Positions 53,240 to 61,582 of a stretch of 64,000 nucleotides of DNA are shown here, piece by piece. Position 1 is the first letter of the stretch. Every line of letters starts with the position of its first letter. The position numbers and the translations under genes are program-made. The notes beneath the pieces were generated by a model. It did not search any database. It had not been told where the DNA came from and saw only the letters and a program-made list of their open reading frames with translations. This DNA is from JABDQW01 sp942492025 (GTDB lineage Bacteria > Pseudomonadota > Gammaproteobacteria > SZUA-229): positions 1-64,000 of the forward strand of contig CALODJ010000003.1 of assembly GCA_942492025.1 (NCBI GenBank), read 5' to 3'.

Positions 53240-54904
53240 TTATTGATTCTCTTCTGCGGTACCACTTTGGCTCCTCTGAGCGGCTTCCAGCTGATTAGCG
53301 TTGTCTTTGTGCAACTCTTCCAGCAGGTATTTTCTGTATTCCTTGAAATCACCGCTCAGGCTCGCATCCTGAGTTACAACAGGCCGAATAAAGATGACCA
53401 GCTCGGATTTAACATACTTGTCATCCTGATATCTGAACAAGGCGCCCAGTACGGGAATGCTCGACAGTAAAGGAACACCGCTGGTCGTTTTATCGATCTG
53501 ATCTTGCATCAAGCCACCTATAACTGCTGTATCACCGTTTTCGATTTTCAATACGGATTCGATTTCCCGCACCTGTATTACAGGTATCTCGCTTGTCACC
53601 CCTGCCCTGGCCAGCTCGGGATTGGGATCGGCAACGAAGTCTATGATGCGAGAAATTGTAGGGCGCACATTGAGTGTTACGACTTCGTTGTGATCGATGA
53701 AAGGTGTCACGGACATAACAAAACCGACCGGTACGGTATTTACATCGGTATCAACCGTGACCAGCGAGTTCTGGTTGACCGAGCCGGGTACCGCTTCTAC
53801 GTTAGTCGTAAAATACACCTCGTTGTCCACGACTTTGAGTAGTGCGCTCTGGTTGTTAATCGCCATCACCTTGGGACTTGACAGAACTTTTACGTCACCG
53901 AACGTTTCCAGTGCTTTTAACGTCACGTTCAATGGATTTCCGTCAATCGTGTCTGCGATATTGAAAGAAAAAAACGGTGTCGATCCGAGATTACCACCGA
54001 GCAGATCCTGTGTTGCTGTGGTGTTCGGATCGCTGGTCACAAGCGACCAGTCAATACCTGCCTGGTAACGGTCACTGAGCTTGACTTCAGCAATGGTGGC
54101 CTCGATCAGCACCTGCCGTTGCACGCTGTCGAGAACCTGGTCTATGAATGCCTGTATTTGTGCATGCTTTTTTGCTGTCGCCTTGACGGCAATCATGCCG
54201 CTTTCCCTGTTAACAATAATATTCTCGCCTGTCTCGACGCTATCGATTTTGTCCGCTTTTACCGGCTGACCGATCATGGACGCGATGTTTATCGTCAATG
54301 TTTTCCAGAAATGGTTGTTCGATGTGTTCTGCACCACGGAACTTGAATCATTGCCGCTTTTCCCACCACTGGCACCACCCTGGTTGCCTTTTATATCAGC
54401 CGTTCCGGTAGATCTGATCTCCGAGGAAACCTCTACCGTCCCTGTGCTCCTACGCGAAATATTCAGATAACTGATTCTGTAGGTTTTTAAAAAGGGATCG
54501 TCAGCCTGCACCCGAAGTGTGTCGTCAACCAGTTGATAGCGGATACTGGTTTGACGTGAAATTCGATCGAGTATTTTAGGCAGTGTCTGATCAATCGCAT
54601 TCATGGTGACATTGCCTTCTATATCATTTTCGATATCAAGATTAAGCCTGGCATCCCTGGCCATCGAAAACAGCAATTCCCTTATAGGCACGTCGTTAAC
54701 GACGACCGTGTAGGTCTCGAGATTGGGTCTTTGTTGTGGCTTTGGTAGCACAGGTACACGTGCAATCGGCTCGGGAATATTATCGACCGGTGGTTTATCA
54801 AAAGTCAGGTGCCCATCAGATACTTCAGGAGGATTGGATGCACCGCAGCCTGCAATCAAAAGTAGCCCGAATGTTAAACTGCTTGTTATCGTTGTTCTGC
54901 TCAT
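53240..54904 (-). CDS. MshL/GspD-type secretin lipoprotein
   Basis: Outer-membrane secretin ring, 554 residues from ATG 54904. Lipoprotein signal LLLIAGC. N-terminal N0/STN-like domain (VVVNDVPIRELLFSMARDA), then a second domain and secretin core (about 260-520) with RQVLIEATIAEVKLSDRYQAG and VIGGLMQDQIDKTTSGVPLL, a family hallmark, followed by GALFRYQDDKYVKSELVIFI. A serine/glycine-rich insert (GGASGGKSGNDSSS) occurs near residue 180. The next gene (AAA ATPase) lies upstream. Confidence 0.9.
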   Translation of the reverse strand: MSRTTITSSLTFGLLLIAGCGASNPPEVSDGHLTFDKPPVDNIPEPIARVPVLPKPQQRPNLETYTVVVNDVPIRELLFSMARDARLNLDIENDIEGNVTMNAIDQTLPKILDRISRQTSIRYQLVDDTLRVQADDPFLKTYRISYLNISRRSTGTVEVSSEIRSTGTADIKGNQGGASGGKSGNDSSSVVQNTSNNHFWKTLTINIASMIGQPVKADKIDSVETGENIIVNRESGMIAVKATAKKHAQIQAFIDQVLDSVQRQVLIEATIAEVKLSDRYQAGIDWSLVTSDPNTTATQDLLGGNLGSTPFFSFNIADTIDGNPLNVTLKALETFGDVKVLSSPKVMAINNQSALLKVVDNEVYFTTNVEAVPGSVNQNSLVTVDTDVNTVPVGFVMSVTPFIDHNEVVTLNVRPTISRIIDFVADPNPELARAGVTSEIPVIQVREIESVLKIENGDTAVIGGLMQDQIDKTTSGVPLLSSIPVLGALFRYQDDKYVKSELVIFIRPVVTQDASLSGDFKEYRKYLLEELHKDNANQLEAAQRSQSGTAEENQ

Positions 54905-54954
54905 CAATTCACCAGGTCCAAAATGCATATTTCATGCATACTTACACCGCAAGC

Positions 54955-56346
54955 TTAACCGCTTGACCCAAGGTCCTTCCTGAGTGCGCTAACGCGACGC
55001 AAGAAAGGCTTGTCAGCCTTCATGTTCGCTGGCAGGTTTTGAAGTATAGAGCGCGCAGCTTTTCGCGAGTCAAAATCGTTGTACAGCACGCTGTACATGT
55101 GACGTCCTCCGATCATAGTGTCATAGACGTAAATCTTATGGAAATCAAGAAGATCGGGGGGGTCCCGTAAAAAATCCTCGACCGCTTCAACATCGGAGAT
55201 CTGCGTCATGAAAAGCTGGATACTGTAATGTTCGTCATCAACTGCAGCTAGCCATTGTTCTGTTTCAATGAGCCGCTGAGCGAGCAAACCAGGCGCGGTT
55301 CTGGCCTGCGTCGGATGTCCATTCATGGCCGTCAACTCCGTGTCTGTGCTCATGGCTGCAGATAGACCAGCCACGCCCGAGTTCATTGCGAGTAATGTTC
55401 GGGTGGGGCTGCTGTAGCTGACTGTTGTATCATCACCCGGATTGATCCAGCGCGGCAGCATTGTGCCAAGCCAAACCGCGAGTAGCAGCGCGATGATGGC
55501 GCTGGCACTCATCATCACCGTCCTGTGGCCAAACGGCTTGACGAAATCGCTGTCCCTGGCCGCAGTGGCCACATGGCTCGCCTTCACTTCATGGCTTCCC
55601 TCCGAGAAAGTGGCCATCAATGCCTTGTCAGCTATGATATTTATACGCCGCGACAGTCCACTTGAATATTTTTCAACCGCATTCGCTGTGCGTTGACTGA
55701 AGATACTCGGCCCTCGATAACCCACAGATCGTAACCTGAAATTCAGGTAATCCAGAGTATCTTCCGGTGGAAACGGGTCCAGATAAAAACTGTGTGTGAT
55801 GCGCTCCTTTAATTGTCTGATTTGCGGCTGCGCCAGCTTGTCATCCAGTTCCGGCTGTCCAAACAACACCATCTGTAACAACTTGTGCTGGTCTGTCTCG
55901 AGATTACTCAATAACCGGATTTCCTCGAGTGTTTCCACCGGCATGCTCTGGGCTTCTTCGACGAACAGGACGACCTGTCGGTTGTCAGCATGCTTTTGCA
56001 GCAAATACTGCTGCAGCTTTTGCATGACATCCAGCTTGTTTTCATTATTTTTCACATTGAGATGCAATTCGTGTGCAATCACGTGCAAGATGTTGTCCGG
56101 TGACAGGCTGGGATTTGCGATATAAACAACGTCAACGACGCTCGACAGCCTGACTTCCAGCATGCGACAGAGCATGGTCTTACCACTGCCGACTTCGCCC
56201 ACAACCTTGATGATGCCCTCGCCCGAATTGATCGCGTAAATCAATGCCTCCAGTGCAGCACCTCGCTGACTTCCCTCATAAAACATGCTGGTATCAGGCG
56301 TAATTTTGAATGGCGGCCGATCCAGGCCGAAATGCTCAAGATACAT
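54955..56346 (-). CDS. ExeA/MshM-type AAA ATPase with membrane anchor
   Basis: 463 residues. The N-terminus YLEHFGLDRPPFKITPDTSM is the ExeA/MshM signature. Walker A VVGEVGSGKTMLC, Walker B QVVLFVEEAQSMPVETLEEI, and SNLETDQHKLLQMVLFGQPE follow. A membrane helix at about 280-298 (MMSASAIIALLLAVWLG) leads to a periplasmic region ending in a domain related to SPOR repeats (YSIQLFMTQISDVEAVEDFL). These proteins help secretin insertion in the envelope. It follows the regulator directly with no gap. Confidence 0.88.
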   Translation of the reverse strand: MYLEHFGLDRPPFKITPDTSMFYEGSQRGAALEALIYAINSGEGIIKVVGEVGSGKTMLCRMLEVRLSSVVDVVYIANPSLSPDNILHVIAHELHLNVKNNENKLDVMQKLQQYLLQKHADNRQVVLFVEEAQSMPVETLEEIRLLSNLETDQHKLLQMVLFGQPELDDKLAQPQIRQLKERITHSFYLDPFPPEDTLDYLNFRLRSVGYRGPSIFSQRTANAVEKYSSGLSRRINIIADKALMATFSEGSHEVKASHVATAARDSDFVKPFGHRTVMMSASAIIALLLAVWLGTMLPRWINPGDDTTVSYSSPTRTLLAMNSGVAGLSAAMSTDTELTAMNGHPTQARTAPGLLAQRLIETEQWLAAVDDEHYSIQLFMTQISDVEAVEDFLRDPPDLLDFHKIYVYDTMIGGRHMYSVLYNDFDSRKAARSILQNLPANMKADKPFLRRVSALRKDLGSSG

Positions 56347-57771
56347 TTAGATGTTCCCCAGTTTCTGTACCCTGCTATACAGGGTTGTTCTGTTTACATG
56401 CAGAGCCTCAGCTGCCTTGCTTATGTTGTTGTTATACTTTTCCAGCGCGATGCGAATACATCGGCTCTCCAGGTCAGCCAGCAAGTCATCGAGAACCAGC
56501 TCACCTGCCTCGAGTTTTTCAACCAGATACGCATCTGTCAGCGTTGGACCTAGACCCTTGAAGGCCTCAGCAGAAAACTGTGTTTCGAGTTCCTGGTAAA
56601 GCTGTCTGGATGTCACCACCTTGCCCGGGTACTTTGTACCCAGACGAATGACAATATTTCTGAGCTCACGAACATTGCCTGGAAACACATAACTGTTCCA
56701 CAACTGCAGGGCTTCATCATCAAGTGTGAATGGCGACACTGTATCGGCATACATTTGCTGGAAATGGTCCAGTAGCAACTCTTTGTCGCCTTCGCGCTCG
56801 CGTAATGGCGGCATACGGATATGCAGAATTCCCAGGCGATGATAAAGATCCCGTCTGAAATTTCCCGTAGATACTTCTTCGCTCAAGACCTTGTTGGTCG
56901 CTGCAACGATGCGGGCTTGTGACCGATAAACCTGCGTTTCACCAACACGATAAAATTCGCCTGTCTCGAGCACACGCAGCAGCTTGCCTTGTAAAGCCAG
57001 GGGTAACTCGCCAATCTCGTCCAGAAACAGGGTCCCGTTGCCCACCTCGATAAAAAAACCACTGTGCGCCTGGTCAGCCCCGGTAAAGGCGCCCTTTCTG
57101 TGGCCAAATAGCGTCGCTTCCAGCAATTCAGACGCGATCGACGCACAATTGATAATTATGTAGGGCTCACTTCTGCGCTTGCAGTTTTCATGCAACGCCT
57201 TTGCGATCATTTCCTTGCCTGTGCCCGATTCACCCTCAATCAATACCGGAAAGGGTGAATCAGCAAACTGCTGTATTTGGTTGCGTACGGCCTCTATTGA
57301 TGCACTGCTACCGACAAGACGGGTTTGTTCCTGGGCTTGACGATTGATTTCGATCGCATGCAATCGCTGCTGATGCTGAAGTCGACTGAGAAGTAAATCT
57401 GGCTCTGCAGGCTTCGCAACGAAATCAACGGCCCCCAGTGTCAACGCATGCTGGATATTCACATCGTTATCCTGACCCGATAAAACCAGTATTTTCATGT
57501 TCGGACTTTTTGTTATCAGCTCGCGAATCAGCGAAAAACCTTCATCTGGCTTATGTGGAAACGGCGGCAGACCGAGATCGACCAGGGCGATATCAGGGTA
57601 ATGTTCAAGCGCGGCGAGCCGGGCGTTGACCGCATTTCTGCTATCAGCCGTTATCACTCGATATTGTGTACTCAGCACGAAGCCAAGACTCTCAGCAATC
57701 ATCGGATCATCATCGACCAACAACAGTGTTGACTTGTCTAGTATCTCTGCTTTCATCGCGGTTTCAGGCAT
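56347..57771 (-). CDS. NtrC-family sigma-54 response regulator
   Basis: 474 residues from 57771 (an in-frame ATG five codons later, 57756, is possible). Receiver with LLVDDDPMIAESLGFVL and phosphoacceptor in IALVDLGLPPFP; AAA+ domain with IEGESGTGKEMIAKALH, the sigma-54 loop HRKGAFTGADQAHSGFFI and GTLFLDEIGELP; Fis-type HTH (NNNISKAAEALHVNRTTLYS). It heads the msh-like operon, likely controlling it and the separate pilin promoter at 40440. It resembles PrsR, the partner of PrsK-type kinases. Its likely partner kinase is 42100-43773. Confidence 0.9.
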   Translation of the reverse strand: MPETAMKAEILDKSTLLLVDDDPMIAESLGFVLSTQYRVITADSRNAVNARLAALEHYPDIALVDLGLPPFPHKPDEGFSLIRELITKSPNMKILVLSGQDNDVNIQHALTLGAVDFVAKPAEPDLLLSRLQHQQRLHAIEINRQAQEQTRLVGSSASIEAVRNQIQQFADSPFPVLIEGESGTGKEMIAKALHENCKRRSEPYIIINCASIASELLEATLFGHRKGAFTGADQAHSGFFIEVGNGTLFLDEIGELPLALQGKLLRVLETGEFYRVGETQVYRSQARIVAATNKVLSEEVSTGNFRRDLYHRLGILHIRMPPLREREGDKELLLDHFQQMYADTVSPFTLDDEALQLWNSYVFPGNVRELRNIVIRLGTKYPGKVVTSRQLYQELETQFSAEAFKGLGPTLTDAYLVEKLEAGELVLDDLLADLESRCIRIALEKYNNNISKAAEALHVNRTTLYSRVQKLGNI

Positions 57772-57786
57772 ACTATGCCCCGTTTA

Positions 57787-57804
57787 TAGCAATTGTTTTC
57801 CCAT
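57787..57804 (-). promoter_or_regulatory. putative sigma-54 promoter of the msh-like operon
   Basis: Minus strand TGGGAAAACAATTGCT, GG (57802-57801) and GC (57790-57789) exactly 10 bases apart with full TTGC. It precedes the sigma-54 activator gene by 18 bases; the leader is very short for a start at 57771 and fits better with a start at 57756. It may be autoregulated. Confidence 0.5.
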
Positions 57805-57891
57805 CAGACATATATAGCAGAAGCCACTGCTAATGATGCGTTCTGGCGTGTAATTGTGTTGTGAGTTCAATATAGGAGATAGAACCCTTCC

Positions 57892-58377
57892 ATGTTCAAT
57901 ATTGTGTTGTACCAGCCTGAAATCCCCCCGAACACAGGTAATATCATCCGTCTCTGTGCTAACACCGGGTGCCGGCTTCATCTGATCGAGCCCTTGGGAT
58001 TTGACCTTAACGACAAGAAGCTGCGCCGTGCAGGTCTGGATTATCATGAATGGGCCGATGTCAGAATTCATTCTGACCTTACGGGCGCCTGTTGTAAAGA
58101 CGCTAGTGTCTACGCAATATCAACACGTGGCACCAGATCCTACACCGATGCACGTTTCAAGGCAGGCGACACCCTCGTTTTTGGCCCCGAAACCCGCGGC
58201 CTCCCCGACAGCTACCTGGACTCGATCGACCGCAACAAGGTGTTACGTATTCCGATGTTGAAGCACAGCCGCAGCCTGAACCTGTCCAATGCTGTGGCCG
58301 TGCTGGTCTACGAAGGTTTGCGGCAGAACAACTTCGCCGATGGTGGCGCAACCCGGCATAATTTAAAATTCTGCTGA
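57892..58377 (+). CDS. trmL: tRNA (cytidine(34)-2'-O)-methyltransferase TrmL
   Basis: SPOUT-class methyltransferase for the wobble ribose in tRNA-Leu. 161 residues. Knot motifs: LYQPEIPPNTGNIIRLCANT, LVFGPETRGLPDSYL, and RIPMLKHSRSLNLSNAVAVL. It is divergent from the msh-like operon with a 120-base gap containing that operon's promoter. Confidence 0.95.
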   Translation: MFNIVLYQPEIPPNTGNIIRLCANTGCRLHLIEPLGFDLNDKKLRRAGLDYHEWADVRIHSDLTGACCKDASVYAISTRGTRSYTDARFKAGDTLVFGPETRGLPDSYLDSIDRNKVLRIPMLKHSRSLNLSNAVAVLVYEGLRQNNFADGGATRHNLKFC

Positions 58378-58735
58378 ATAATCATTGTCTTAGGAATAAG
58401 CCTCAATCACCGCCAGGGCACCCCTGGCAAATATTTTGCTATTGACGAAAAGGACAGGATGGGCATGGAATCGGTGCATCATGCAATGTCCGATATGGCG
58501 CCAGCGCATCAAAGACCGGGTCTAAGCCACATTTAGCCTGACACAAAACCGCCAGATGCACGCACGATGAGACAATATCTAAATACCGTTACGATTTATT
58601 ACAAGTTTGTGGAATTTGAGCCGTCTGTGAGCGCCCGCAATGATTATTAATTACACAATATCAGTCGCAAAAGACGTGAATGTGATTAACTTGAACGCCA
58701 CTGTGGCCAATCAAATTGAGCCCGCATTTCTCAGA
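58378..58735. other. gap between trmL and gpsA with a MITE terminal-repeat fragment
   Basis: No gene is supported. GCCCGCATTTCTCA, the first 14 bases of the MITE terminal repeat, lies at 58720-58733, two bases from the gpsA stop codon. No partner is seen. The rest holds nothing I recognise. Confidence 0.55.
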
Positions 58736-59749
58736 TCAGAGCAATTCTGCGATGGATTTTCTTTCAAGCAGCGAACGGACTGCATCGTGTGGATGAAAAC
58801 CCTTATACAGCACTTTATGCACCTGCTCGATGATGGGTAATTCCACCTTGTAATACTCACCCAGCCTGACTGCCTCCTGGGATGAACGAACACCCTCGAT
58901 CTCCTGCCCGATTTCTCGTGCAATTTCCTGTTTACTCAGGCCTTTGGCCAGCAAAAGACCGGTACGCCGATTGCGCGATTGATCATCGGTACAGGTCAAC
59001 ACCAGATCACCAAGGCCCGCCAGCCCCATAAAGGTGTCGCGGTTACAACCCATGGCTTCTCCGAGACGCATTAACTCCGCCAGACCTCGTGTGATCAGCG
59101 CGGCTCTGGAATTGGCACCAAATCCCATACCGTCAGCGATACCCGCCGCGATTGCCAATGGGTTTTTCAATGCACCACCAAGCTCGACACCGGCAATATC
59201 AGTACTGGTGTAAACACGAAAATAGCCCGTGTGCAGGCAGTCACGCCACTCATTGGCGACTTCCTCGCTGACCGATGCCACCGTAATCGCGGTTGGTAAA
59301 TCACGCGCTACTTCGCGGGCGAAGGTTGGCCCGGAAATCACTGCCAACCTGTTGCACTGAGGCACTTCTTCTGCGAATACCTCATGCAAGAGTTTTCCGG
59401 TGCCCTCCTCGATGCCTTTACTCGCCCAGGCTATCGTCATTCCAGCGTGAAACAGCGATGCTGAGTCTTTAAGGAATGACCGATAGGTATGGCTGGGTAT
59501 GACCAACAGAACCAATAACCCGTCACCGTGCAATGCTTCCGCCAGGTTATTGAAAATATGAAGTTTTTCCGGGAATACAACATCTGGCAGGTATTGCTCG
59601 TTACAGCGTTGTTGTTGCATTTGCTCGACATGCGCTGTTCGCCTTGCCCAGAGTCTAACATCAATCCCCCCCCGAGCCAGATGGATAGCCAGCGCGGTAC
59701 CCCATGAGCCCGCCCCTAGCACGGTAACCGCTTTATGTGGCGTATTCAC
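58736..59749 (-). CDS. gpsA: NAD(P)-dependent glycerol-3-phosphate dehydrogenase
   Basis: Makes sn-glycerol 3-phosphate for phospholipids. 337 residues. Nucleotide-binding VTVLGAGSWGTALAIHLA, substrate-pocket ISGPTFAREVARDLPTAITV, catalytic-Lys region GVELGGALKNPLAIAAGIAD and GFGANSRAALITRGLAEL are visible, and the later GLGDLVLTCTDDQSRN. It lies downstream of secB on the same strand across a gap that may hold a very small gene. Confidence 0.96.
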   Translation of the reverse strand: MNTPHKAVTVLGAGSWGTALAIHLARGGIDVRLWARRTAHVEQMQQQRCNEQYLPDVVFPEKLHIFNNLAEALHGDGLLVLLVIPSHTYRSFLKDSASLFHAGMTIAWASKGIEEGTGKLLHEVFAEEVPQCNRLAVISGPTFAREVARDLPTAITVASVSEEVANEWRDCLHTGYFRVYTSTDIAGVELGGALKNPLAIAAGIADGMGFGANSRAALITRGLAELMRLGEAMGCNRDTFMGLAGLGDLVLTCTDDQSRNRRTGLLLAKGLSKQEIAREIGQEIEGVRSSQEAVRLGEYYKVELPIIEQVHKVLYKGFHPHDAVRSLLERKSIAELL

Positions 59750-59833
59750 AACTATGAATGCGCCGTCACGATAGATGGAAGACTTGAAATCCGACGGCGT
59801 GTTGGCAAATAATCTTCTGCAAACATTCGTCGT

Positions 59834-59989
59834 TCAATCCCGGTTGGATGAAGTGAACAAACGGGTCTGCCCATCATAGGCCGGAAATCGTGTCTTTCGC
59901 CTGGAACGATCCTGACCACCACTATAAATCAACCGGGATTTCTGTAAATGCTTCGCCAGCTTGTTGGTAAAACCCGATTGGACAAACAT
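59834..59989 (-). CDS. possible small basic protein (51 residues)
   Basis: The 330-base gap between gpsA and secB holds one open frame on the operon strand, starting MFVQSGFTNKLAKHLQKSRL and ending TSSNRD. It is basic with no signal or helix and no good ribosome site. I see no family. It may be a chance frame. Confidence 0.25.
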   Translation of the reverse strand: MFVQSGFTNKLAKHLQKSRLIYSGGQDRSRRKTRFPAYDGQTRLFTSSNRD

Positions 59990-60079
59990 ATAACAGATGA
60001 AATTTGTTGCTCTGTGGTGGATGATTTCAGATTACAATGAACACGCTGCTTTTACGCCGATACTTGCGCAGCATGCGGA

Positions 60080-60571
60080 CTAATGAGCCGTATCCTGAAC
60101 CGCTGCCTGCTGTTGCTGCGTTTGTTGCAGATACAGGGCATTAAAATTCACCGGCGAGAGCAGCAACGGTGGGAAACCACCCTTGCCGACGAGTTCCGCG
60201 ATCGCTTCACGTGCGAACGGAAAAAGCGTTTCCGGGCAGAATGCGGCCAGCATACCTTTCAGGTTTTCCTGCGCGAAACCAGCGACCGTAAATATGCCGG
60301 ACTGGGTCAGCTCTACCAGAAACGCTGTCTTATCACTATGCTTGGTAGTGACAGTTATTTTCAGATCGACTTCATAGGTATCCTGGCCCAATGACTTATT
60401 GGAGCTGTTCAACTGGATATTGACTTCAGGTTTCCACTCGCCCTCGGTAAAAACGGCAGGTGCATTGGGCGATTCGAATGATACGTCTTTGAGATAGATT
60501 TTTTGTATAGCAAACTGTTGCTGCGCCTGATCCTGGGGCTGACCTTGCGCTGGTTGATTTTCCTCAGCCAT
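60080..60571 (-). CDS. secB: protein-export chaperone SecB
   Basis: Tetrameric cytosolic chaperone that keeps preproteins unfolded for SecA. 163 residues. Core sequence FAIQKIYLKDVSFESPNAPA and the strands YEVDLKITVTTKHSDKTAFL, with FCPETLFPFAREAIAELVGK and GGFPPLLLSPVNFNALYLQQ, are strongly conserved. The N-terminus is Gln-rich (QPAQGQPQDQAQQQ). It lies between rhodanese and gpsA, a common order (grxC is missing here). Confidence 0.96.
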   Translation of the reverse strand: MAEENQPAQGQPQDQAQQQFAIQKIYLKDVSFESPNAPAVFTEGEWKPEVNIQLNSSNKSLGQDTYEVDLKITVTTKHSDKTAFLVELTQSGIFTVAGFAQENLKGMLAAFCPETLFPFAREAIAELVGKGGFPPLLLSPVNFNALYLQQTQQQQAAVQDTAH

Positions 60572-60603
60572 GATAATGTGTCTCTAGATTGAATGTTTTT
60601 CGG

Positions 60604-61029
60604 TTATTTTTTCGTGAGCGGTAAGTTTGCATCTTGCCAGCTCAGGATACCACCAGCAAGATTATGTACGTTACTGAATCCAGAATGTTTCAGCATTCTA
60701 CAGGCCTTGCCGGAGAGATTTCCACTGCGGCAATACGCCAGCACAGGTTTGTCTTTATGTTTTGTCAGGCTGTCAATCTGACCCTTGAGTGATGACATTG
60801 GAACATTTTTCGCGTTTTTTATGTGCCCGTTATTGAAATCCGCGGACTCGCGAACATCAAGGACAACCGCATCATCATTGTTCATCAGCCGAATCGCAGC
60901 CGTCGGATCCATCTGGTTAGCCCTACCCGACTGGTGTTCGAACTCGGCCTTGATTACCAGTGCTAAGACGACGACAAAGGCACCCACAAGCAGCAGGTGG
61001 TTACTTGCAAATTCGATGATCTGTTCCAT
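60604..61029 (-). CDS. membrane-anchored rhodanese-like sulfurtransferase
   Basis: 141 residues. One N-terminal membrane helix (LLLVGAFVVVLALVIKAEF) is followed by a single rhodanese domain with active-site VLAYCRSGNLSGKACRML (Cys in CRSGN loop) and DAVVLDVRESADFNNGHIKN. It probably handles thiosulfate or persulfide sulfur facing the membrane. secB follows after 32 bases. The SqrR-like repressor lies just upstream on the same strand. Confidence 0.9.
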   Translation of the reverse strand: MEQIIEFASNHLLLVGAFVVVLALVIKAEFEHQSGRANQMDPTAAIRLMNNDDAVVLDVRESADFNNGHIKNAKNVPMSSLKGQIDSLTKHKDKPVLAYCRSGNLSGKACRMLKHSGFSNVHNLAGGILSWQDANLPLTKK

Positions 61030-61072
61030 AAAAACACGGTTTTTGGATATTTCTTAGCCAGCCAGTGCAGGC

Positions 61073-61408
61073 TTAATCGTGAATCTTTCTCGCAGAACAG
61101 AATACGTCCTGCATCATGCCTATCAGCCGCAGTGTTCGGGTATCGCTGACGCGGTAAAACACCTTGTTTGCGTCTTTACGTGATGCGAGGATACCCTTAT
61201 CTCGCAGAATAGCAAGATGCTGGGAAATATTGCTCTGTGACGTGCCTACTGACTCAACAATATCCTGTACACTCACTTCCTGGTTACCCAAAGTGCACAA
61301 AATTTTGAGCCTGAGCGGATGAGACATGGCTTTCAACGAACGGGAGGCGCGATTGATATCCTCTTCGCGGGTCATTAATACGGTATTTTCAAGATCTGCA
61401 ATATTCAT
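61073..61408 (-). CDS. ArsR-family repressor with SqrR/BigR-type cysteine pair
   Basis: 111 residues from ATG 61408 (MNIADLENTVLMTREED); an in-frame start at 61477 is upstream but less likely. ArsR winged HTH: SHPLRLKILCTLGNQEVSVQ, then TSQSNISQHLAILRDKGILA and RKDANKVFYRVSD. Cysteines C38 (helix 2) and C104 (last helix) are 66 residues apart, the same spacing as C41 and C107 in the persulfide sensor SqrR. No other Cys is present. It is next to rhodanese, fitting a sulfide or persulfide response. Confidence 0.85.
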   Translation of the reverse strand: MNIADLENTVLMTREEDINRASRSLKAMSHPLRLKILCTLGNQEVSVQDIVESVGTSQSNISQHLAILRDKGILASRKDANKVFYRVSDTRTLRLIGMMQDVFCSARKIHD

Positions 61409-61582
61409 CTTTAGTGAAACCTGACATGAATTATCATTTATAATTATATAAGCAAACAACGATACAATAATACACAATTATAACTAAAAAAACTCGAAAT
61501 ATCAGAAAACAGTCGATCAAATATATATTTCCTGGTGGTATTAAGCGCCTTGTTGGGATCTCGGAGCAGAATTCAAACACAA

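Noticed and set aside
58640..58840. 66-residue plus-strand open frame across the gpsA end
   Set aside because: Overlaps the gpsA 3' end and a MITE end; no ribosome site or family signal.
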